A stretch of DNA of 64,000 nucleotides from NCBI GenBank assembly GCA_034189655.1, contig JAXHUE010000006.1:1-64000 (forward strand). Reading direction: 5' to 3'. The DNA is from JAXHUE01 sp034189655. GTDB lineage: Bacteria > Chloroflexota > Dehalococcoidia > E44-bin15. The notes below the pieces were generated by a model. That model did no database searches, had not been told where the DNA came from, and was given only the letters and a program-made list of their open reading frames with translations. Shown piece by piece: positions 61,775-64,000 of this stretch. The translations under genes and the position numbers were made by a program. Positions within the stretch are counted from its first letter, which is position 1. Each line of letters begins with the position of its first letter.

Positions 61775-62611
61775 CTAGGCGGAGCGCGCGATCTCGGCGA
61801 CGATCGCCTCGTCCATGGTATAGCCCTCCTTTGCGGTGGGGAAGGTGCCCGATGCCACCTCGTCTACGTAGCTGGTCACTGCACCCCTTATGGTATCGCA
61901 CAGCCGCGCATACTGCTTGGCGTGCCGGGGAACGAAATCGGTGTACAGGCCCAGGATATCGTGCACCACCTGCACCTGGCCGTCACAGTGGGGGCCGGCG
62001 CCGATGCCGATGGTGGGGACCGCCACGCGCTCCGTTATCAGCCTGGAGAGCGGCGCCGGCACGGACTCCAGGACGATGGAGAAGGCCCCGGCCTGCTCCA
62101 GCGCCCGGGCATCGTTCAGAAGGCGCGCCGCCGCCTCCTGGGTCTTGCCCACCACCTTGAAGCCGCCCAACTGGTGCACCGACTGCGGGGTGAGCCCGAT
62201 GTGCCCCTGCACCGGTATGCCGCACTCCACCAGCCTGCGCACCTTCTCGGCCACCACCTCGCCGCCCTCGAGCTTCACCGCCTGGGCCCCTCCCTCCTGG
62301 ATGAAGCGGGCGGCATTGCGCAGGGCGTCCTCGACCGAGACGTGGTAGGTCATGAAGGGCATGTCGCCCACCACCAGCGCCCGCTCCGTGCCCCGCACCA
62401 CGGCCTTTACGTGGTGCAGCATGTGCTCCATGGTCACCGGTATGGTGGACTCGTAGCCCAGCACCACCATGCCCAGGCTGTCGCCGACCAGGATGATGGG
62501 CACGCCGACCTCATCGAGGAGCCGGGCCATGGAGTAGTCGTAGGCGGTGAGCATGGCGAACCGCTGGCCCTGCCGCTTCATCTCTTTGAGCTCGCCGATG
62601 GTGACCCTCAT
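61775..62611 (-). CDS. panB: 3-methyl-2-oxobutanoate hydroxymethyltransferase
   Basis: 278 aa. Adds hydroxymethyl from methylene-THF to 2-oxoisovalerate, giving ketopantoate. MLTAYDYSMARLLDEVGVPIILVGDSLGMVVLGY, GDMPFMTYHVS, KLEGG, HIGLTPQSVHQLGGF and GIGAGPHCDGQVQVVHD are the Mg and substrate motifs. Start ATG overlaps nothing; panD ends six bases upstream. Confidence 0.95.
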   Translation of the reverse strand: MRVTIGELKEMKRQGQRFAMLTAYDYSMARLLDEVGVPIILVGDSLGMVVLGYESTIPVTMEHMLHHVKAVVRGTERALVVGDMPFMTYHVSVEDALRNAARFIQEGGAQAVKLEGGEVVAEKVRRLVECGIPVQGHIGLTPQSVHQLGGFKVVGKTQEAAARLLNDARALEQAGAFSIVLESVPAPLSRLITERVAVPTIGIGAGPHCDGQVQVVHDILGLYTDFVPRHAKQYARLCDTIRGAVTSYVDEVASGTFPTAKEGYTMDEAIVAEIARSA

Positions 62612-62617
62612 CTGCCC

Positions 62618-62986
62618 TCACCCCGCGTGGGGTACCGTGTCCCTCACCATGACGTTTCTCTCGTCGACATACACCAGGTGTGGCTGCACCTCCCAGGCCT
62701 CCTCCTCGCTGACCACGCTGTAGGAGATTATGATCACGCGGTCGCCCACGCTCACCAGGCGGGCCGCGGCACCGTTAATACAGATGACGCCCGAGTCCGG
62801 CTCCCCCTCGATGACGTAGGTCTCGAAGCGGGCGCCGTTGTCGACATCGAGCACGTGGACCTGCTCGTAGGGGAGAATGTCCGCCGCCTCCATGAGCAGC
62901 CTGTCTATGGTTATGCTGCCCTCATAGTGCAGGTTGGCGTCGGTGACCGTGGCCCGGTGGATCTTGCCCCTCAGCATCATTCGCAT
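62618..62986 (-). CDS. panD: Aspartate 1-decarboxylase proenzyme
   Basis: 122 aa. Makes beta-alanine from aspartate. Self-cleaves between Gly23 and Ser24 in LHYEGSITID to form the pyruvoyl group; RFETYVIEGEPDSGVICINGAAARLVSVGDRVIIISY is standard. ATG 62986 with GGAGGG eight bases upstream. With panB and panC completes most of the pantothenate branch; panE is absent unless the next protein takes that role. Confidence 0.93.
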   Translation of the reverse strand: MRMMLRGKIHRATVTDANLHYEGSITIDRLLMEAADILPYEQVHVLDVDNGARFETYVIEGEPDSGVICINGAAARLVSVGDRVIIISYSVVSEEEAWEVQPHLVYVDERNVMVRDTVPHAG

Positions 62987-63051
62987 GGCGTACCCTCCTT
63001 CCGGCACATGAAACGCTCGTGCAAAACCGTCCACTATCTATAGAAAAGTCC

Positions 63052-63927
63052 TCACGTACCTATGGCAACACCAGTGCCCAGGAGTGCCTTGAGCTCCGCT
63101 GCCTTGGCCTGGTCGATCCTCCCCTTCGCCAGGGCTATCGGTATCGCCTGGAGGCCCAGCTCCCGGTAGGCAGAGACCAGAGAGGGCGCCGCCCGCTCCA
63201 GCGCGGCCAGGTGCTTCTCCACGGTGCCGACGTCCCCGCGGGCGATGGGGCCGGTGAGGCAGTGGGGCAGGCCCACGTTCTCTACGTTGTTGAGCGTCCC
63301 CTCCAGGAGCGGCATGAGCGCCGCGACCGCCTGCTCCTGCGATACCCCGAAGGTGTGCCACAGGTCGGTGGCCAGCTTCACCAGGGTGACCAGGTAGTTG
63401 CAGGCCAGCACCGCCGCGGCGTGGTAGAGCACCTTGTCCTCGGCCTCGAGCCTCACCGCGTGGCCACCGAGCGCCCGCGCCATGTCCTCGAGCAGGCCGA
63501 AGAGCGGCCCCTCGGCCTCGATGCCGAAGGTGGAGCCCGGTATGTTCTCCACGGCATGACGGATGCTGGCGAAGGTCTGGAGCGGGTGGAAGCCGCCCAC
63601 CCATGCCCCCTGTACCCTCGCCGGCTCCAGGACGGCGGTGGAGTCCGCCCCGCTGCAGTGCACCACGCACTGGCCGGCGCGCCACGCGAGAGAGCCCGCG
63701 ACCCGGCCGATGACATCGTCGGGGGTGGTGATGAAGACGAGCTGGGCGCTGTCGGCCACCCCCTGGTTGTCGGCACACACCGCACAGCCGGGGACGGCCT
63801 GGGCCAGCCGCCGCGCCGAGGAGAGGCTCCTGCTGGACACGGCGACGACGGGGTAGCCCTTCTCTCCAAGCCGCACCGCGAGCGCCGTGCCCACGGTGCC
63901 GGCCCCTATGAACCCGATCTCATACAC
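63052..63927 (-). CDS. Rossmann-fold DUF2520 dehydrogenase-like protein
   Basis: 291 aa. N-terminal NADP-binding domain (GFIGAGTVGTALAVRLGEKGYPVV) followed by a DUF2520 helical domain (GGFHPLQTF, HAAAVLACNYLVTL, LTGPIARGDVGTVEKHL). These proteins often sit in pan operons and are candidates for the missing ketopantoate reductase, but that is unproven. GTG 63927 overlaps the end of the partial upstream gene by eight bases. Just upstream of panD in the same operon. Confidence 0.8.
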   Translation of the reverse strand: MYEIGFIGAGTVGTALAVRLGEKGYPVVAVSSRSLSSARRLAQAVPGCAVCADNQGVADSAQLVFITTPDDVIGRVAGSLAWRAGQCVVHCSGADSTAVLEPARVQGAWVGGFHPLQTFASIRHAVENIPGSTFGIEAEGPLFGLLEDMARALGGHAVRLEAEDKVLYHAAAVLACNYLVTLVKLATDLWHTFGVSQEQAVAALMPLLEGTLNNVENVGLPHCLTGPIARGDVGTVEKHLAALERAAPSLVSAYRELGLQAIPIALAKGRIDQAKAAELKALLGTGVAIGT

Positions 63928-64000
63928 TGCCCATCACCTCCCGCGCCGAGGGTACGCCGGCCAGGCCCTGGGCCATCATCACCGCCCGCACCACGGCGGT
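63920..64000 (-). CDS. C-terminal 26 codons of an unidentified protein
   Basis: A frame open to the right edge ends at a TGA (63922-63920), with coding text ending GVPSAREVMGSV. It overlaps the DUF2520 start, so it belongs to the same operon. Too little for identification. Confidence 0.5.
   Translation of the reverse strand, partial: TAVVRAVMMAQGLAGVPSAREVMGSV

Overview
The window looks like a metagenome-assembled scaffold (two runs of N: 22936-23035 and 44435-44444) from a high-GC anaerobic or microaerophilic bacterium. Gene content (Wtp-type tungstate transport, indolepyruvate:ferredoxin oxidoreductase, many CoA-transferases and acyl-CoA dehydrogenases, a class I T-box, sigma70-like promoters, some leaderless starts) best fits the Chloroflexota, probably a Dehalococcoidia-like lineage. 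This placement is inference; no marker here proves it.

Layout. 1-11.4 kb is a lower-GC stress and metal region with many relics: the 5' end of a Fur-family regulator, a catalase, a membrane ferritin-VIT1 protein (MbfA-like), a KaiC/RecA ATPase fused to a CRP-type DNA-binding module, a broken duplicate of that gene's 5' end, a single-domain KaiC-like ATPase, a decayed beta-clamp tail, a peroxiredoxin whose peroxidatic residue is an in-frame UGA (probable selenocysteine), TrmO, and a wtpBCA tungstate transporter behind a probable Moco/Tuco riboswitch, next to a frameshifted molybdate-binding-like pseudogene. 12-17 kb is an envelope operon (UbiA-type prenyltransferase, LPG-flippase-like protein, DUF362, GT39-type glycosyltransferase). 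17-25 kb holds AIM24, two unrecognised proteins, an enoyl-CoA hydratase/isomerase, a ferritin-like protein, a CaiB/BaiF CoA-transferase and a TrkA_C membrane protein.

25-35 kb is one long operon, livKHMGF-iorAB-paaK-ACT-aminotransferase. It would import amino acids, transaminate them, oxidise the 2-oxoacids to acyl-CoA with ferredoxin and handle the aryl acids. A convergent LysE exporter closes it. 36-48 kb has a thioesterase, three acyl-CoA dehydrogenases, a phosphodiesterase, leuS with a Leu-specifier T-box separated from it by an inserted BNR_4 gene, dnaN, and an Ala-rich coiled-coil membrane protein. 48-53 kb has a phosphodiesterase with a phage-ABA-like tail, a macrodomain, an HDAC-like deacetylase, a two-subunit CoA-transferase and DUF362. 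53-64 kb has tRNA-Ala(CGC), a secreted subtilase, mnmE, an acetyl-CoA hydrolase/transferase, an MFS transporter, an NYN-domain protein, a nitronate monooxygenase-like enzyme, and panC-panB-panD with a DUF2520 dehydrogenase.

The most notable points are the selenocysteine peroxiredoxin with a SECIS-like hairpin, the Leu T-box split from leuS by a foreign-looking gene, the KaiC-CRP fusion regulator, the riboswitch-controlled wtp operon, and paralogous phosphodiesterase genes with near-consensus promoters that give essentially leaderless mRNAs.
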